Origin: Amanita rubescens
Lineage: Eukaryota; Basidiomycota; Agaricomycetes; Agaricales; Amanitaceae
Direction of reading: 5' to 3'
NCBI GenBank assembly: GCA_015039365.1
Contig: WION01000327.1
Location: 1-57,605, forward strand
DNA: 57,605 nucleotides
The notes under the pieces were generated by a model, which worked only from the letters and a program-made list of their open reading frames with translations, searched no databases and was not told where the DNA came from. Both the position numbers and the translations under genes were made by a program. Positions 1-12,049 of this stretch are shown here, in pieces. Every line of letters starts with the position of its first letter. The first letter of the stretch is position 1.

Positions 1-1252
1 TAAACTGACGCCTGTGCTCCTCCGTTTACGTCTCCCACCGCCGGATTTGATGGTGCTTGACCGTGCGCGGGAACGACTGTTGGCTGAAAAAGCCGTGTCA
101 CCGTGTGTAGGCGTTTTTTCTTGAGCTAGGTCGGATTCGGATTCAGGAACAGGCGAGAGGGCGTGGGCATCTTCCAAGTCGTCGTCATCGTCATCGTCAG
201 TTGATCCCGAAAAAGGAAAACGGCCATTGGCGAGTTCGATGAGGGAGATCCCCAAGGACCATACATCTGATTTGATGGAATACTCCGCGCCTTGGATTCG
301 TTCTGGCTGCACCGTGTTAGATAACGCAGTGCAAAGACAGAGCGTACTCACGCTCATGTATATCGAGGTGCCTACAAACGTATGTGCGATAGAGTTTATG
401 AGTTCTCCAGAGACGCCAAAATCGCATAGTTTGATTTCCCCTTTGCTATTGCAGAGGATATTGGATGGCTTGATGTCTGCCAAGGGTGATGTTTTTAGGT
501 TAGCTTTTTGCAAGAAAACGGGGGCAACGCACCCCTGTGAATGATTCTGTGAACGTCGTAGAGATACGTCAGGCCTTCCAACACGGACAAGGCAACCTTG
601 GCAACGACGGCAATGTCGATAGCTCCCATCTTTTTGTATATTCCGTCAAAAGAACCTCTATCCATGTACTCGATGCATATGCAAATGTTGGGTTCCGCCA
701 AAAATGCCCCATAAGACGAGACGATGTAAGGAGAGTTGCACTCGTAGAGGATTTGGAGTTCTCTGACGATCTGTTTGCGGACAGCTGGTTTGGCGTCTAT
801 AAGGATGATCTAGGAGGTTAGATTTAGTGACCATTCCAGCTTTTGAAGGGAACGCGCGCGCGCACACACACCTTTTTCGCCATGATCGTACCGCTGGGGA
901 CATGTCGAACCTTGACGACGCTCCCTCCATTGCCATGGCCCAACTCTTGCAGACTCGTAAGATCCTCGTTCCTCAAATCGAACCGTGGAGAACCCATGAT
1001 GTCTAACCTAGCCAAGTGGCTCGTAAGCGACGCTTGGATAGCGCTTCGAGTGCGCCCTGTTCCTGGCGTGCCCGCAGTCAGCGGCGAGCCTGGATCAGCT
1101 TGGATCGGCGGCGGTCTTTTCCTGCCAGGCTGAGGCGCAGGACGAGTTGGAAGAGGTTCTGGAGGCTTTTGGGCGGCATCTAGGTCAAGCTCTGGAAGTT
1201 GGAGCGCCTTAAAATTGCGCTTAGTCCTGAGCGGCGTCGGAGACTTGAGCAT
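1..1252 (-). CDS. STE7: MAP kinase kinase, Ste7/Fuz7 type (3' end outside window)
   Basis: Dual-specificity kinase that activates a Fus3/Kss1-type MAPK in the fungal mating/filamentation cascade (family knowledge). Four exons are visible: 872-1252, 533-809, 352-476 and 1-306, with introns of 62, 56 and 45 nt. I chose the ATG at 1252; the frame is open upstream only through a TTG. The N-terminal part is proline-rich. The kinase domain starts near residue 100 with the glycine loop GHGNGG and the MAKK lysine. Exon 2 ends at the HRD-equivalent IIHR, and exon 3 carries DIKPSN, DFG and the activation segment SIAHTFVGT, whose Ser and Thr are the expected MAPKKK targets. Exon 4 has the PERIQG and SDVWSLG motifs, then an insertion of seven Asp and a Ser/Arg-rich stretch. 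The C-terminal lobe lies beyond position 1. Confidence 0.9.
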
Positions 1253-1310
1253 CACCGTGAGAGTTCGTCGTACCAAGGTCGGCTCATACGAATCTTATCT
1301 CTCAACTACA

Positions 1311-1320
1311 GCTATAAATA
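1311..1320 (+). promoter_or_regulatory. TATA box of the 1405 secreted-protein gene
   Basis: The sequence reads GCTATAAATA and lies about 90 nt upstream of the ATG at 1405. Paralogues at 35681, 41382 and 43244 have TATAAA-type boxes 100-133 nt upstream of their ATGs, which supports a shared promoter design. Confidence 0.6.
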
Positions 1321-1404
1321 GCATACCCGTGTAGCGCGAATTCGAACGTCTCCTTGCAACGTTTCTCGATAAAAAATCCTATGCTTTGAGTCTCTTCCTC
1401 AATC

Positions 1405-2603
1405 ATGTTGTTCCTTCTTTTCTTCTTCCTTGGTACTTCTTTTGTAATTGCAGATCCTCCGGGAGGTAGTAGAGGTAATGATCGTGTTCAAGGAGCTTCG
1501 CGAGTTCAAAAACCTCGACAAAAACCGCGAGTAGTACCCCCACTCCGCACCCAGTTTCAACAGGTACCATCAACTAGCTTAGCTCACCAAAAACTAGTAT
1601 TCCCAGAAATCAAAAATCTCGGCCGTTCTTTCAGCGGCACTTATTACCGGAAACCAACCAAAGTGAGTGAACCAAAAGTCTTTTATGTCAACGTTTCTGA
1701 CACTACTGTGTCTCAGCACGTTAAGAAATACTATGCCAACGACGTGATCGATATCCTTCTCGATGGGACTATAATCCCTTACAGTTTGCCAGACCAATTT
1801 GGGGGACCTCTGGTGCAAAACGGTTTCGTGCCAGGGGAAGAGAGGGAGCGTCTTGTGGGCGATTGGTCTCTGATGCCTAGCGTCAGTAATCTATTCCAGG
1901 TTTTTAGAACGTTGCCTCACTTGCTCCTCATAGGCTCTGAACGAAATTGGTCGCCGTTACGATCATTTGGTTTTTATAACATCGAATGACGGTAAACTTC
2001 ACGTTAACCCTCTTCGGCGTGAAGTTACCATGCTTTCGTCGCCTAAAGAGACGAGTAGGTCGATTGAGCAAGCGCCTCCGCCGAATTGTAATTGTAAAGG
2101 GTTATGGTATCGGTTACCAACAAAGGTCACTCAAGTCTGCTCCTTTACTTCGTTTCTCAAACTTCACACACCTCTCAGGACGCGTATAAAGGCTACGCCA
2201 AAGATGTTGCTGAAATCTTTCCCGAATCAGGAGTGGTGGACATTTACGAATTAACCGATAAACCTGGAATGTTTAAAGCAGGTTATGGTCGCTTGAAACG
2301 CTACGAACGATCGCGTCTCGTCGGCATCTGGCTTCGGATGCAAAGCGTTAGTTTAACTATCCCACTTCCTCGAGAGCTTACTTAACGGGACTACGGTAGG
2401 CTAAACTCAAAATTAATCATCGCCGCGACCAGTTGACCGTTGATTACGATAAAAATGGGAAGTTGCGTTATCAAGTTTTTCGACAGGCGGTGGAAATGCT
2501 CGGAGATATCTCCCCGAAACCGTTCCCTTGGACTGGGGATGTTCAAGTTCCAGAACCACAAGACGTCACCAGGCTCCCACAGGCGGTGATGCCCGTGCCA
2601 TAA
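1405..2603 (+). CDS. Secreted modular protein, phase-0 exon family (member 1)
   Basis: Function unknown. Exons are 1405-1881, 1934-2125, 2179-2346 and 2400-2603, with three introns of 52-53 nt. Every junction falls between codons (phase 0), giving 346 residues. The first 17 residues (MLFLLFFFLG...) form a signal peptide ending near VIA-DP, followed by a basic, proline-rich linker. The rest alternates two module types seen in the paralogues at 35-43 kb. Type A exons end with a pattern like RLVGxWxxxPS and a GTCAGT or GTTAGT donor. Type B exons end with a G-x-W stretch. The repeated RLVGDW and RLVGIW show an internal duplication. It lies some 33 kb from the other members and on the opposite strand. 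No catalytic motif is recognised; a secreted effector or structural role is only a guess. Confidence 0.75.
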
Positions 2604-3105
2604 GGAAGACCTGGGGTTCTAGCGTTGTTGTAGTACTAGTCTCTGCTTGTCGTCGTTAGGGCGAAATATGAAGCATGGATATTGTTGTCCCACAGAATAT
2701 CTTGATATCCTATGATCATCGTCATGTAATGATGGTACCACCGTTTGTTGTACTAACGGTCCCGTCCCTTGTTTGAGATCCTATCGAAGGATGGCTCAGG
2801 AGACGGTATAACATGACCAAATTTGTCTTGTGAGATCGAGGATAGTATTAGTGACAATCAATATTACAAATAGAGGTTCTCAGAATATTGCGATTACAGC
2901 TAGCTGATGTATATGGAACCCGGTAACCATGCCCGTGGCTCACGGGGGCCATGAACAGACGTTTCAATAGCGGCCAGAACTCCTAAGACAGCATGCAAGA
3001 TCAATTTTGCAGCTCTCGGTTATCGGTATCACTTACCCCCAAGATCAGGCTCTCCAGGTTTGTCCTCAGATCCTGAGCGACTTCCGCCTGACAAGGGATG
3101 CAGCG
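2604..3105. other. Convergent intergenic region
   Basis: These 500 nt separate the 3' ends of the secreted-protein gene and the Crinkler-like gene. I see no coding frame, RNA gene or repeat here. Confidence 0.5.
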
Positions 3106-4887
3106 TCATTCATAATGTAGTACTGGTGTGACTTCACGTGGTACTAAGATAAGCATATCATTCTCTTTGCCTTCATATTCTTCGTCGCCCTCAGCTTCAG
3201 CTTCTGCCTGGGCAAATCGTCCCGATCAGAGGCAGAAATGGAAATGGAACACAGCTTACAATGTATCTGGCCAGGGTATCTAGCTCCACATCATCAAGTG
3301 TACGACCAATCATGAAGGTGCATGAGTAAATAACCAGATTTTCCCAGCGCTCAGGAAGGGTCGTGTTCTGATCACGCAACGCTTGAGCGCTCTCTTCTGT
3401 CGAGGTAATGAATACAAGACACCAGTTACGCCTCTGAAACCTTTCGGGGAGACCGTTGCGGATGGCATCTAGCCCCGATACTTTCACCGTATGTTTTGAA
3501 GAGACAGTTGCCTGAACCAGAATAATGTCCGAATCGGTACAAATAATGCCATCGATGCTGGTAAATGAGGTGGAAGTTGGTCGCCAATAGAACGGGAGCG
3601 CATATTTATTCGCTTCCCTTAGGCCTGTTATGCCATTGAGAGGACGTGTAATACCACATACAGGAATCAGGAGGGACTCTCTTCCGACGTCGGCAGGGAC
3701 GCACGTAAGCGGCGGGGCAGCGGTGGATGCCAGTCTAACGTGTACAAATTTTTCGAACATCCAACCCGCGGGGGTCTTGGTCCAGGGGTGCGAGGAAATC
3801 AGGCTGAAAAACATCGACTGTTGGGCTGCATCGACCCTCGCGACCGCGAGAGCAAGGATGCCGATGAGATGCTTTGTCGGGACTTCCGCTCTGATCGTAC
3901 TTGCCGAATCAGCCGAACGTTTCTCCGGTCGCACAAAAAAGAGAACGTGCGATACTTCATCTGAGTTAAACTCAGTAACCAACCCGAAGAGCTTCCGGGG
4001 GTCCGAGGCAAACTTAGCTGCGGCAATTGAAACATTATGCCTGTGCTCGTCAAGGTCCAGGTTGCCTTCAACCAGCTTTACGCATGTGCGTGCACAAGGA
4101 CCCCAGGTCCAGTAATATGACAGGAGCTTATCGGTGTCGAGTTTGAGTAGTTGGCTGATTGACGATTGACAAAGTCAGAATTTAGAAAGCACCTGAAACC
4201 ACGTATCGTGTACTCACCCGAGTACCTCCAACTCATTGGGAGGGAAACAGTCCATTACATAACACCTTGCGCTATGCTGCTTACTCCATTCATACCACCT
4301 GGATCGTTTCGGCGAGGTCGCCTGGATAATCCAGGCCCGACGCCGTGAGGACAAGAACGCGCTACATGGCTGCTCGATTAAATCGCCTGAGTTTGTAAGA
4401 GCCCAAGTTCCAGGAGGGAGTTTCAAGCCAGATTTAGCCACGACATCAAGTTCCTCAGCGCCGGTCTCGGTAAAGAGAAAGAACCTGTCGTCGAACACTT
4501 GAAAAGCGGTGGGTAAGCCTGCACTCAGGCGGTGGAGCAGAACATAGAAGAGGAAGATAGTTTTGCCTTGGATATTGGTTAACTCAGTATCATTACGGAA
4601 TCCAAGTAGGACGTACCAATGCCAGGTTGGCCTGTGACGACAACGCCCCCACTCTTCCTTACTAGACTCCAACGTTTGAATGTGTCAAGCGCAGTATCAT
4701 ATTCCTTGCGAATCAGGAGAACATCTTCTTCGTAGTTCATGGAAGTTAATCCCAGATCCTCAAGCACGGAGAGCGAAATGTACTTGAGGACTGATCCGCT
4801 GGCACTGGCAGGAGCATCAAGAAGTATTGAATCGAGAGGCTTGTTCCAAAGAGCGCCGTACAGCGTCTGGAAAGGTTGTGAGCTCAT
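3106..4887 (-). CDS. Crinkler/RHS-like protein: P-loop NTPase plus C-terminal nuclease-like domain
   Basis: Member of the Crinkler-RHS class, P-loop NTPases joined to PD-(D/E)xK-type domains that are expanded in fungi and oomycetes (family knowledge). Exons are 4617-4887, 4218-4566, 3260-4154 and 3106-3207, about 538 aa. The ATG at 4887 gives MSSQPF. The Walker A motif GQPGIGKT near residue 87 is interrupted by the first intron, after GI-G. The second exon encodes the family-typical stretch FQVFDDRFFLF and the WIIQATSP motif. The C-terminal domain has SIDGIICTDSDIILVQAT followed by a conserved His, which fits a D...QxT nuclease core. The last exon is acidic (repeated Glu-Ala). No N-terminal secretion or ubiquitin-like header is evident. 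The role could be host defence, inter-fungal conflict or selfish DNA; the sequence does not decide. Confidence 0.8.
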
Positions 4888-5180
4888 CTTTGTAAAGCTT
4901 AGTCAGCACCGACTACGTTCATTGCATTGTAGACAATTGTAATAGATCGCACCTCACCAACCTCACTCCCTCGCTCGTCACCCGAAAATTGAACGCCTGC
5001 TCACTGGCAACGCCGTACTCGTCTACCACTCGCGTCTCAACGTCGACAGGATCTCGTCCCGCACGGTGCAACGGAGTCCGGACTGTTCACGTTCAACGCT
5101 TTCTCCAGCTTTGCGCACCTAGCCCTTTTCCATCATCACGCTTTGGGCCACAACCTTTCAATCACGCCCGCGTCAAAAAT
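4888..5180. other. Upstream region of the Crinkler-like gene
   Basis: About 290 nt with no supported feature. It separates the Crinkler-like gene from the decayed region to its right. Confidence 0.4.
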
Positions 5181-6122
5181 GAATACTCCCTTGCTGGTAC
5201 AAGTGGAAAGCCTGGTCGAAGCGGTTGATGCTATCGTTGATCTTATCGCGCGTGCAAGGAGCAGGTGAGGGAACGAGAAGATACGGAAACGGTGGAAAAG
5301 CTGACGAGGGTCAGGATGGACATGGAGGATTCTTCTCTTCGGGTGAATTATCATTCCGAGATGAATTGGGATGGCAACGAAAACGAAAACGATGAATAGA
5401 ACTTGGGAAACTTCCGCCAACTCACCCATGGACATCCCAACGTCAAATTGGAACAGGACACCTTATGCCGCATTCGGACCCAACACTCAACGGCTGTCCA
5501 CTCGAATTCTCGAGCAAAGAAGGCTAGAATTAGTACTTCGACGACAAAGGAAACGTGGGCAAACTGCGTAACCGCTCGCGGTAAGAAGACGAATCGGATT
5601 CTTGGCCCGCGCCATGCAAAGGTGCCGTTGGAAATGACATCTGACGATAATGACCTACCGATGGTGTTATCGTCTGGATCTAAAAGCCTGGATCCAGACC
5701 TGCGGTTTGCGTGATGGGACGAGGTTAGGAAGGATCCAGAATCGGTCATTGTTCAAGAACCGTGGTTCTCTCTACTCGATTTGAGCCAGGAAAAGGACAA
5801 AGCGGAAGGAGCAGGAGGAGCCGAAAGCGCCCGCCACGTATTAGCCGAAATGGTACTGGGACTTGACGAGACCCAAGAAAGGTTTACCTCCCGGTACGAT
5901 CTATCTCACGCCTCGAAGCCGAATTGCACTGCTCTTGCTCAAGAGTTGGCGTGGAGAGGCTACCCTTTGTTTTGGCATCGCGTTCCTTCTTCCATCTCGG
6001 AACATTCCAAGCGCGGATCGTCTCTGTTGTCCTCTAACCCTGCTGGTTCGACTCTCGCTACTTCTTCATCACGGTTCCCAAGTCGCCTCATAAAGATGGT
6101 GAAAAAGCCGGGTCAGAACTGA
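5181..6122 (+). pseudogene. Decayed coding region, unknown family
   Basis: Coding-like text in several frames that I cannot join into one clean gene. An ATG at 5180 opens about 29 codons (MNTPLLVQVESL) ending at a GTGAGG donor-like site. A second frame is open from 5403 to 6122 apart from one TGA at 5712-5714; on both sides of that stop it reads like protein (LSSGSKSLDPDL, then WDEVRKDPESV). This looks like a gene with a nonsense change, or one needing introns I cannot place. The right end joins the tandemly duplicated unit at about 6057. Family not recognised. Confidence 0.3.
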
Positions 6123-7897
6123 AAGTAATGGTCTGTGCACCGCCCGGCTGGCGGCTACACGATCGTCTGTGTCAATACGGATTCATAAGAGCTGTGGATC
6201 CCGGGTTCGCAGTTTGGTATGCACAATGCGACGACATTGGGGTGGAAGGGACGAAAAGTGCTGGAACGGATTTGCATTCGTATCTCCACAAAGGGCCGCA
6301 ACAATTACCAATCCGACCTGTTTTATCGAAAGTTTCGGAGATTGCGAGAGCTTCGTGTTTAACAAGCTCGAGGAGATTGTGAATTCAGAGAAGCCTAGGA
6401 TGCCTGCGTTGGGATGCGGCGTGACGTACACATTGAGCAAGGAGTACCCCCGAACGAATTCGGATCGGATCATATACCTTCAAGCTGGGTCGTCCAATCC
6501 TCGGGTGTGGATTACCTCCACATGCTGATCGTACTATCCTCATCAAGCGGTACCATATCCGAGCGCGATGCCTCATCTCGGTGCGGGACGAACTGCGGTA
6601 CCTCGTCAAAGAGGAAGACAAGTACTGCGCTGGGCTGGCATTTCAAATTTGTGGGCGAGAGCAATGGTTGCATATATGCTCAGCTCGGTATGGACGATTT
6701 ACAAGGGGCATCGCCTTTTTCTTCGGCGGTGGATGTGGATAAGTGGTTGGGGAAGGAAGTGAATATGGAATGCGTGACCCCTAGTCAACCCGTGCCAATT
6801 CCGCCCAGGGAGTGTCAACATTGAGGGTGTGTTGGAAAAGATGAGAGGAAGTTTGGCCGAGGAACACGGAACTGAGTACGAGTATAGCGGACTTGACGAG
6901 TATCATTATCAGTGTAATTTTTGTTAATTTTTCGAAATCAGGAAGTTGTTGTACAGTCTATACAAAATACCAGAGCTAAGACCCAGGCACTTCCTTCCTT
7001 GTGAAAACATTCACCAAGCATAGCGAAGGGAGCATTCAAGAACGATGCGAATGTCTTCTGGACTGAATGTATCATGGACTAAGGGCGACGTCGACTTCAA
7101 CAGAGTTTTCTTTTCCTATTTCCTTGTGACTGTACACGGCAGGAAGAGAAGGAACAGGCGGTTCATAAGCAGAATGGAATGCGCGAGAGGCGTAGGAAGT
7201 GCCGGCTGTATGACAGAATCTGTGGAAGGGCGAGGTCGGTAGCAAAGAAGACACGGGTAGCAATATCAGAACGCGAGATACACGTTCACCGGAAGCAATA
7301 GTATCAGCCAGAGCGGCGTTTCGCGGACCTATACCTCAACAGCGGATCTAAGCCGTGTCGGGTGAGGGGGAAGTAAGGTCTCCAATCATGCGGGGGGACA
7401 AGGAGGAGGAGAGGAAGTAGGATGGCAACGACGATTTTTTCCGTGGGAAGAAGATTGCCAATGGGAGGCAGCCGAGGAAGATGAGGCCGTGTTGAGAGAC
7501 ATGTCTGCAGCAGCAGGGACCAAACTAGATGGAGCGGAGTAGGCGGCAGGCAGACATGAACGACGCTGGTAACTGGATTACGTTCGATGACATCCCCTGG
7601 GCCTGTGCGCGTCGGTATTTTTCAGGTTGGATCGTGACGTACCGATATCGGGTAGGAGATGGCGCCGATATGGAGTTTATAGACGTTGACGGGCGCATGA
7701 AGGAGATGACTCGGAAGCCTGAGGAAGGGGTCAGTCAAGGTGTTGATACGGTAAGAGATGAACGCACTTTCGTAATTGTTGGTCCCCCACTGTCCATCTC
7801 CGTCGTTGTACGGCCTGTTCGGAACAGCTCGCATACCCTGTCCGTTAGTCTTATCCTCCGCATATCGCCAGTAGCTCGATTATAAGATTGGTTAGGT
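6057..7897. repeat. Direct tandem duplication, copy 1
   Basis: Copy 1 of a large direct duplication. Landmarks shared with copy 2 are CCTCATAAAGA near the left end, GTCTGTGCACC near 6131, ATTTTTCGAAAT near 6925, and GCTCGATTATAAGATTGG at the right end. The copies are clearly diverged, with substitutions and indels. Copy 1 lacks about 250 bp after the first landmark that copy 2 keeps. No target-site duplication or transposase is seen, so segmental duplication is more likely than transposition. Confidence 0.75.
7045..7870 (-). pseudogene. Unknown minus-strand gene remnant, copy 1
   Basis: Coding-like segments on the minus strand. One near 7650-7830 reads AVPNRPYNDGDGQWG and continues LLHAPVNVYKLHIGAISYP, with a GTGCGT donor between. 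A second near 7072-7150 reads YSHKEIGKENSVEVDV. The same segments occur at 9197-10172 in copy 2, but frames and indels differ, so at least one copy is broken. I do not recognise the family. Confidence 0.3.
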
Positions 7898-7917
7898 TGC
7901 AATGAAATTCTTCGACC

Positions 7918-10082
7918 CTCGCTTCTTTTTCATCACAGTTTTTCCGAGTTCCCCAAGTTGCCTCATAAAGACGGTGAAAAGCCAACGTGGGTCTCCCTCG
8001 ACAGGATGAGATGCTGCCAACGAGTCCGGGTGGAGGCGTTGAACGCGCTGTGTGGGTATTGGATGTGCTTGAGAGATAGGATTATGGACCAGATCGTTTG
8101 GGAGGACCGTGGGCGGAAGTTGGGTTCCGAGAACGTGGAGGATAAGCATGAAAGATTCTCCCTCGAGTCATCCTCAGGGGCACCGTCACCTGCCGCGCGT
8201 TCAACGTTAACTGCTTCCAACGTGAAAAAGAACGACAGAACTGAAAGCAGTGGTCTGTGCACCACCCGGCTGCGGTATGGATTCAGAAGAGCTGTGTGGA
8301 TCTCGGGTTGGGAGACGCGCAGTTTGGTATGCACAATGCGATGGCATCGGGGCGGATGATACTCGAAGGGACGAAAAGCGCTGGAATCGAAAGATACTCA
8401 GCACTCATCACAGCCAACGCGATGATGTGACGATGTCAATACCAGAAGCTATAGGCTTCCACAAACGGCTACTCGGGTGTGGATTATTTCCACATACTGA
8501 TCTATACCTCATCATGCGGGACCATATCCGAGCGCGATGCCTCATCTCGGTGCACAATAAATTGCGGTACCTTGTCAAAGAGAAAGTACTGCGAGAGGGA
8601 GTTTGGGTGGGGGTTCACAGAACTGAGTGTCGGTAGTTCGTCGACCCAAGACGACAGCTTGAAAGCGCAGGCAGCTCGGGGGTTTGTACAAAAGTTCATG
8701 GTGTCAAGTCTGAAGGTGGGATTGGGGGTGGACAGGGAGCAAAAGGCAAAAAGGGGAGGGACGGGGAAAAGGCTGGGATGGGGCCTTCGGGAAATGGGGA
8801 GGGGCCTTGATTGGCCGAGTGAATACGAGTTATGGCGGAATGAGTATCGTTATTGGTGTAATTTATGTTAATTTTTCGAAATAAGGAAGAAAAAGTTGTT
8901 ATACAGTCTGTACATAATACAAGAACCGAACTAACTATTGAGATTGGCGTTTCGTATGACCGGTGCATCGGGTAGCTCTTCCGATTCACGAGGCGACAGC
9001 GGGAAGACACGGGTGCGGTCTCAGTAGTCATTGGGGACTCGTATCTGGCATAGTAATGGGGCAGGGAGGAAGGAGGTCGTCGGCCGACTATTCCTTGATT
9101 TGGACCATAAAAGAGAATCAGTAGGCTGGGATTCGGAAGGGATCTTTCGTAGAGGCACATGATCCGGTGTGCATCACTGAGGTAGTGGATTAGGCATCAT
9201 GGACCATCCATTGTACGAGGAGTAAACGACTTACTGTCTAGAGTTGTCATCGTCTTAACCACTCTGCATCTCGACGCGATATCTTCTGGGGTGGATTTGT
9301 CATGGACTAGGGTGACGTCGACTTCGACCGAGTTTTCTCTTCCTATTTCCTTGTGACTGTACATGGCAGGAAGAGAAGGGGACAGCCGGTGCATAAGCAG
9401 AATGGAATGCGCGAGAGGCGCAGGAAGCGGCTGTATGACGGGATCTGTGGAAGGGCGAGGTCAGTAATCTGCGAATGAAACGGGAGATACGCGTTTACCG
9501 GAAGCAATAGCATAGCCAGAGCGGCGTTTCGCGGACCTGTACTTCGACAGCAGATCTGAGCTAGTAGGGTCGGAGGGAGGAGGAAGAGGAGAGTAAGTAG
9601 AATGCGGCAGCGATGAGTTTTTTCCGTGGGAAGAAGAAAGTTGGGAGGAAGCAGAGGAAGATGAGGCCGTGTCAAGAGATATATCTGCAGCAGCAGGGCC
9701 AAACCAGATGGAATGGAGTAGGCGGCAGGCCGACATGAACGAGGCTGGTAGAGGCTGGATTTCGTTCGACGCCTGCCATGCGCATCGGTATTTTTCAGGT
9801 TGGATCGTGACGTACGGATATCAGGAGATGGCGCCGATATGGAGTTTATAGACGTTGATGGGCGCATGAAGGACATGACTCAGGAGGCCTGAGGAAGGGG
9901 TCAGTCAAGATTTTGAGACGGAAAGAGATGAACGCACCTTCGTATGTGTTGGTCCCTACTGTCCGTCTCTGTCGATTTGCGTGTAGCGCCGTAAAGCCTG
10001 TTCGGAACAGCTCGCATGCCCCGTCCATTAGCCTTATCCTCCGCATATCGCCAGTAGCTCGATTATAAGATTGGTTAGGTTT
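7918..10082. repeat. Direct tandem duplication, copy 2
   Basis: The second and longer copy of the 6057-7897 segment. It includes the segment missing from copy 1, where one frame reads KPTWVSLDRMRCCQRVRVEA on the plus strand. The right boundary is the repeated GCTCGATTATAAGATTGG at about 10050-10080, after which the copies share nothing. Confidence 0.75.
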
Positions 10083-10172
10083 CAATGAACTGGCCGAGAC
10101 GCGAATAGAAGATGGCGGTTGGGGTGGACAATTTGTAGTAGTCTCTGGAAGCACGGTCAATGAAGGGAGCAT
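9197..10172 (-). pseudogene. Unknown minus-strand gene remnant, copy 2
   Basis: Paralogue of the remnant at 7045-7870. The best segment is near 9197-9370, reading YSHKEIGRENSVEVDVTLV and then STPEDIASRCRVVK. Another, near 9461-9736, is Ser/Pro-rich. Frame breaks between segments prevent a single model without invoking unproven introns. It could be a real multi-exon gene with this copy as the better one. Confidence 0.3.
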
Positions 10173-10777
10173 TCGTAGGCGAGCGCCCGTCCGTATTGTT
10201 GCATAACTTGCCTGATAGTCCGTAGTCTCGAGAAAGAGCTAGAATGGCCTCAGGAAGACCCACGTTGCCAAATGGAGAAGTTATCTAAATATGTATGACT
10301 GGGCCCTGAGAGCAGGCCTGGTTCCTGGGGTCAGTGCTGCCTCGCTTATAGTAGTCCTGCGCGCTCTCAATCCTTTGACAAGACGACCATTTGATTTCGC
10401 TTGTACCCAGAGTGCACTCGCATCGCTCCGTGCGCTCTCAAGTCTTAACCAACAGCAAACGCATCATCTCTAACCAGCTCTTGCCTTTCACACGGTCATC
10501 TGACTGTATTGCAACTCACTTTGCCCGCACACACCAGTCTACGCCTCACGAACTAGTAGGTCAAGCCACATCATGGAACCACCATGGCTGCTTGCTGATC
10601 TCTTGATCCAGGATCCAGACACATCATCCATTTCCTCATCCAAGTCTCCAGTACACAATCCCCTCTTGATTCACACACCCAGCTATCACTGCTTTTTCCA
10701 TATCTCCAGTGGCAAGCATCATTTCCATTTCACCACCCCCTCAATCAAACAATCTGATCTTGATCCTAGCTCAAGCT
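10173..10777. other. Upstream region of the G-domain gene
   Basis: No feature beyond probable promoter and leader. A frame opening with ATG at 10573 (MEPPWLL) lacks protein-like composition and overlaps the true start in another frame, so I read it as leader sequence. Confidence 0.4.
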
Positions 10778-12049
10778 ATGGCAGCCACAACTGGTGTACC
10801 TGGATCTTTGAGTAGGCTAATTTATCATTTTATGTGAATCAGCATCTCTAATCCTTGACAATAGCAGATCAAGATGAGACACATCTTCAAATAATCAAAG
10901 AACGCTATCTATGCCCACACTTTCGCATCCTTGTCATTGGGAGGGCTAATGCAGGCAAGACAACCATCCTTGAGAAGGTTTGTGGTGTAGCCAAGGGGAC
11001 AAAGCCCATCATATATGGCAAGGATGGTAAGTCAATCTGAGTTTTGTGCTTCCAAGTTTGGCTGCTGAGTTTCTTGCAGGTAATCAGCTTGAACAGTCTG
11101 TGAATCATTTGATGCCATCAATTGAGGTGAGTCAGATAATGATGTATGGATATACCCATTTACATGCAACAATATCAGAGAGGCCTGCATGATATTGAGC
11201 ATCAAATTACATACCCTGGAAGTAACTTTATCTTCCATGACTCTCAGGGTTTTGAATCTGGTTCAACTGAGGAATTGGAGATTGCTTGGAAGTTCATTGA
11301 AAAGAAGTCTGGAGAAACTGAGCTGAAAAACCAGCTGCATGCAATTTGGTATCTTGCTCTATCCCTTTACAGTACTGGCTGACCTGGCTTCCTCTAGGTA
11401 CTGTATACCCATGGACAGTCCTCGTCCCATTCTACCTGCAGAACTTGAATTCTTCAATGAAGGGACAGGCAGAGGTAAGTCCTAATGAATTCATATCTCA
11501 TCTTGTAACTTCAAGTTGGTTTTGGAGAGATTGGTTATGTTACCTCCTTTCCATTGGCCAACTTGCCACAAATCTACTAGTACTGACTAGTAAATATTTC
11601 CTTTACAGTCCCTTTGGTGGTTATATTCACTAAATTTGATGGTCAAATAGCCAGTGAATATGTCAACTTGACTGATGCAAAGGATGAGGATAAGTGGGAG
11701 AGAGCCAGGGAAATTGCTGAAATCACTTTTCAGAAAGTTTATCTTCCTAAAGTTTCAGATACCAAATATCCTCCCAAGGCATATGTGCAATTGGAAGGTG
11801 AGAATGATGAGGATTTCTTCCTGAAAAACAGGAGTAATGTTGTTTCATAGACATGGATTTACCAGAGAAGAATTGTGCTGAATTAACTCAGAAAACTGCT
11901 GATGCAATAGATGATAACAGCATACATGAGCTGTTTGTTTCAACACAGATGAATAATCTTGACCTTTGTGTTAAATCTGCACTTCAGTGAGGGTCACATT
12001 CACATCTTTGTCACTTACTAACATTGACATTGTTCAGACATGTTCTGAA
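10778..12049 (+). CDS. G-domain (AIG1/dynamin-like P-loop GTPase) protein; 3' end unresolved
   Basis: GTP-binding protein of a family expanded in Agaricomycetes; cellular role unknown. Exons are 10778-10811, 10868-11026, 11080-11126, 11179-11348, 11398-11474, 11609-11797, 11851-11986 and a 12-nt exon at 12038-12049. All splices keep the family reading frame. G1 is GRANAGKT at residues 36-43, G3 is DSQG at 101-104 and G4 is TKFD at 170-173. The C-terminal part (MDLPEKNCAELTQKTADAID, then LFVSTQ) matches the family pattern. I chose the ATG at 10778 because it splices cleanly into NQDETHLQ. After residue ~190 the gene enters the intron-like array, and the next protein-like exon is at 16025. The mature C-terminus is therefore uncertain, and the gene may be broken. 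Confidence 0.75.

Noticed and set aside
3630..4115. 161-codon plus-strand frame
   Set aside because: Antisense to the Crinkler-like gene, whose minus-strand frame has clear family motifs.
9343..9876. 177-codon minus-strand frame, Leu/Pro-rich
   Set aside because: It overlaps a better coding-like frame on the same strand, and the equivalent frame in the duplicated copy is not open.
10573..10815. 80-codon frame starting MEPPWLL as N-terminus of the G-domain protein
   Set aside because: It cannot be spliced in frame to the G-domain exons as well as the ATG at 10778, and its composition is that of untranslated leader.
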